From a bacterium (lineage in GTDB: Bacteria; Sumerlaeota; Sumerlaeia; MVZB01), in NCBI GenBank assembly GCA_023480605.1, contig JAMCWS010000094.1, positions 1 through 15,059 on the forward strand: a DNA stretch of 15,059 bases, in the 5' to 3' direction. Each line of letters starts with the position of its first letter. The stretch's first letter is position 1. Positions 14,224 through 15,059 of this stretch are shown one piece after another. The translations under genes were made by a program, and so were the position numbers. Below the pieces are notes generated by a model. That model did not search any database. It worked only from the letters and a program-made list of their open reading frames with translations, and was not told where the DNA came from.

Positions 14224-15059
14224 ATGAATCACATGACGCCGATAAAAACACCACCGCCCCCGGACCTGGTCACCGTGACCGTCGACGGCCGGGAGATGAA
14301 ACTGCCCAAGGGCAAGAACCTGCTTCAGGCGCTGCTCGACGCCGGCATTTACGTGCCGCACTACTGCTACCAGCCGATGCTGAGCGTGGCGGGCAACTGC
14401 CGCCTTTGTCTGGTCGAGATCGCCGGCCGCCCCAAGCCCGAAGTCTCCTGCAACATGATCGTCACCGACGGGCTCAATATTAATGTCAACAGCCCACTCG
14501 TCGAGGATTGCCGCAAGGGAATGATGGAGTTCCTGCTGGTCAACCATCCGCTGGATTGCCCGATCTGCGACCGCGGGGGCGAGTGCATGCTCCAGCGTTA
14601 CTCGGTCGAATACGGCTGGGGCACGGCGCGCACGAGCGACGACCGCCGCCGGTTTGAGAAGCCGCAGATCGACCCGTTGATCGACATCGAGCGCAACCGC
14701 TGCATCATGTGCACGCGCTGCGTTCGTTTCTGCGACGAGATCGCCGGCGAGCACCTCATGGGCGTCTTCGGCCACGGCAGCCGCAATTACATCGGCACCT
14801 TCGGCAACGGCCCGGTCGGCAACGTCTTCTCGGGCAACGTCATCGACCTCTGCCCGGTGGGGTGCCTCACCTCGAAGCCGTTCCGCTTTCAGGCCCGCGT
14901 CTGGGAACTGCGCCAGACGCCCACAACCACCCGAACCTGCAACGGCCCCGTGACGGCCTGGACGCGGGCGGGGCGGCTCTACCGCGTCACCCCGCCCGTG
15001 CGCGCCGGCGCGCCGGGGCGCTTCGGCGGCTTCACCGTCAACGAAGACACCGTATACTC
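14224..15059 (+). CDS. nuoG: NADH-quinone oxidoreductase subunit G (75 kDa), 3' end beyond window
   Basis: Iron-sulfur-rich subunit that carries electrons from the FMN module toward NuoB. The frame is open to the window end (278 codons seen). Visible ligands are the [2Fe-2S] N1b set in PHYCYQ and GNCRLCLVE with a later Cys (SCNM), the His-Cys3 N5 set (NHPLDCPICDRGGECMLQ), and the N6b-type set CIMCTRCVRFC with LCPVGC. The molybdopterin-like domain that follows is cut by the window edge. The ATG at 14224 abuts the stop of the preceding membrane-protein gene; an in-frame ATG at 14233 is the alternative. No ribosome site stands directly before it apart from the coupling. Confidence 0.96.
   Translation, partial: MNHMTPIKTPPPPDLVTVTVDGREMKLPKGKNLLQALLDAGIYVPHYCYQPMLSVAGNCRLCLVEIAGRPKPEVSCNMIVTDGLNINVNSPLVEDCRKGMMEFLLVNHPLDCPICDRGGECMLQRYSVEYGWGTARTSDDRRRFEKPQIDPLIDIERNRCIMCTRCVRFCDEIAGEHLMGVFGHGSRNYIGTFGNGPVGNVFSGNVIDLCPVGCLTSKPFRFQARVWELRQTPTTTRTCNGPVTAWTRAGRLYRVTPPVRAGAPGRFGGFTVNEDTVY

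Overview
This is a high-GC bacterial window with dense, mostly ordered housekeeping genes. It suggests a Gram-negative-type cell: there is a LysM protein with a lipobox-like signal peptide, a type IV pilin-like pseudopilin, and a respiratory complex I operon with separate nuoC and nuoD. The mix of a beta-helix (GH110-like) secreted protein, a lone pseudopilin, a GxxExxY cassette and REP-flanked Y1 transposase debris resembles environmental Sumerlaeota, Hydrogenedentota, Planctomycetota or Verrucomicrobiota genomes. That placement is an impression only, because the window has no rRNA or other taxonomic marker.

Layout. (1) 2-2250, plus strand: trigger factor (5' end probably outside the window) and ClpP protease, the classical tig-clpP pair, but clpX does not follow. 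(2) 2251-2478: an intergenic stretch with two facing arrays of a degenerate 9-bp repeat. (3) 2479-6240, minus strand: a broken secreted beta-helix protein gene, a LysM lipoprotein with its own terminator, and a pseudopilin with a good sigma70-type promoter. (4) 6241-6876: divergent intergenic region with GC-rich hairpins, upstream of the complex I operon. (5) 6877-15059, plus strand: nuoA-nuoB-nuoC-nuoD-nuoE-nuoF-nuoG (nuoG runs off the window), encoding the quinone-side connecting subunits and the NADH-oxidising arm of NADH:quinone oxidoreductase.

The most striking feature is that the nuo operon is split at three gene junctions by foreign-looking modules, all in the same direction as nuo and none cutting a nuo reading frame. 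A HEPN/MNT toxin-antitoxin-like pair lies between nuoC and nuoD. A GxxExxY (PD-(D/E)XK-like) gene bracketed by inverted arrays of the heptamer CGCAAAG lies between nuoD and nuoE. An IS200-like Y1 (REP-associated) transposase flanked by 43-bp inverted REP-like repeats lies between nuoF and nuoG, followed by a two-helix membrane protein with a PH-like domain whose stop codon touches the nuoG start.

The beta-helix gene carries two reading-frame lesions that can be read exactly. One is a 91-bp insertion that copies 70 bp from 467 bp away and duplicates a 24-bp flank; the other is a one-base loss near the 3' end. Undoing both restores one continuous 619-residue protein. This looks either like a template-switch mutation in a decaying gene or like an assembly/sequencing error.
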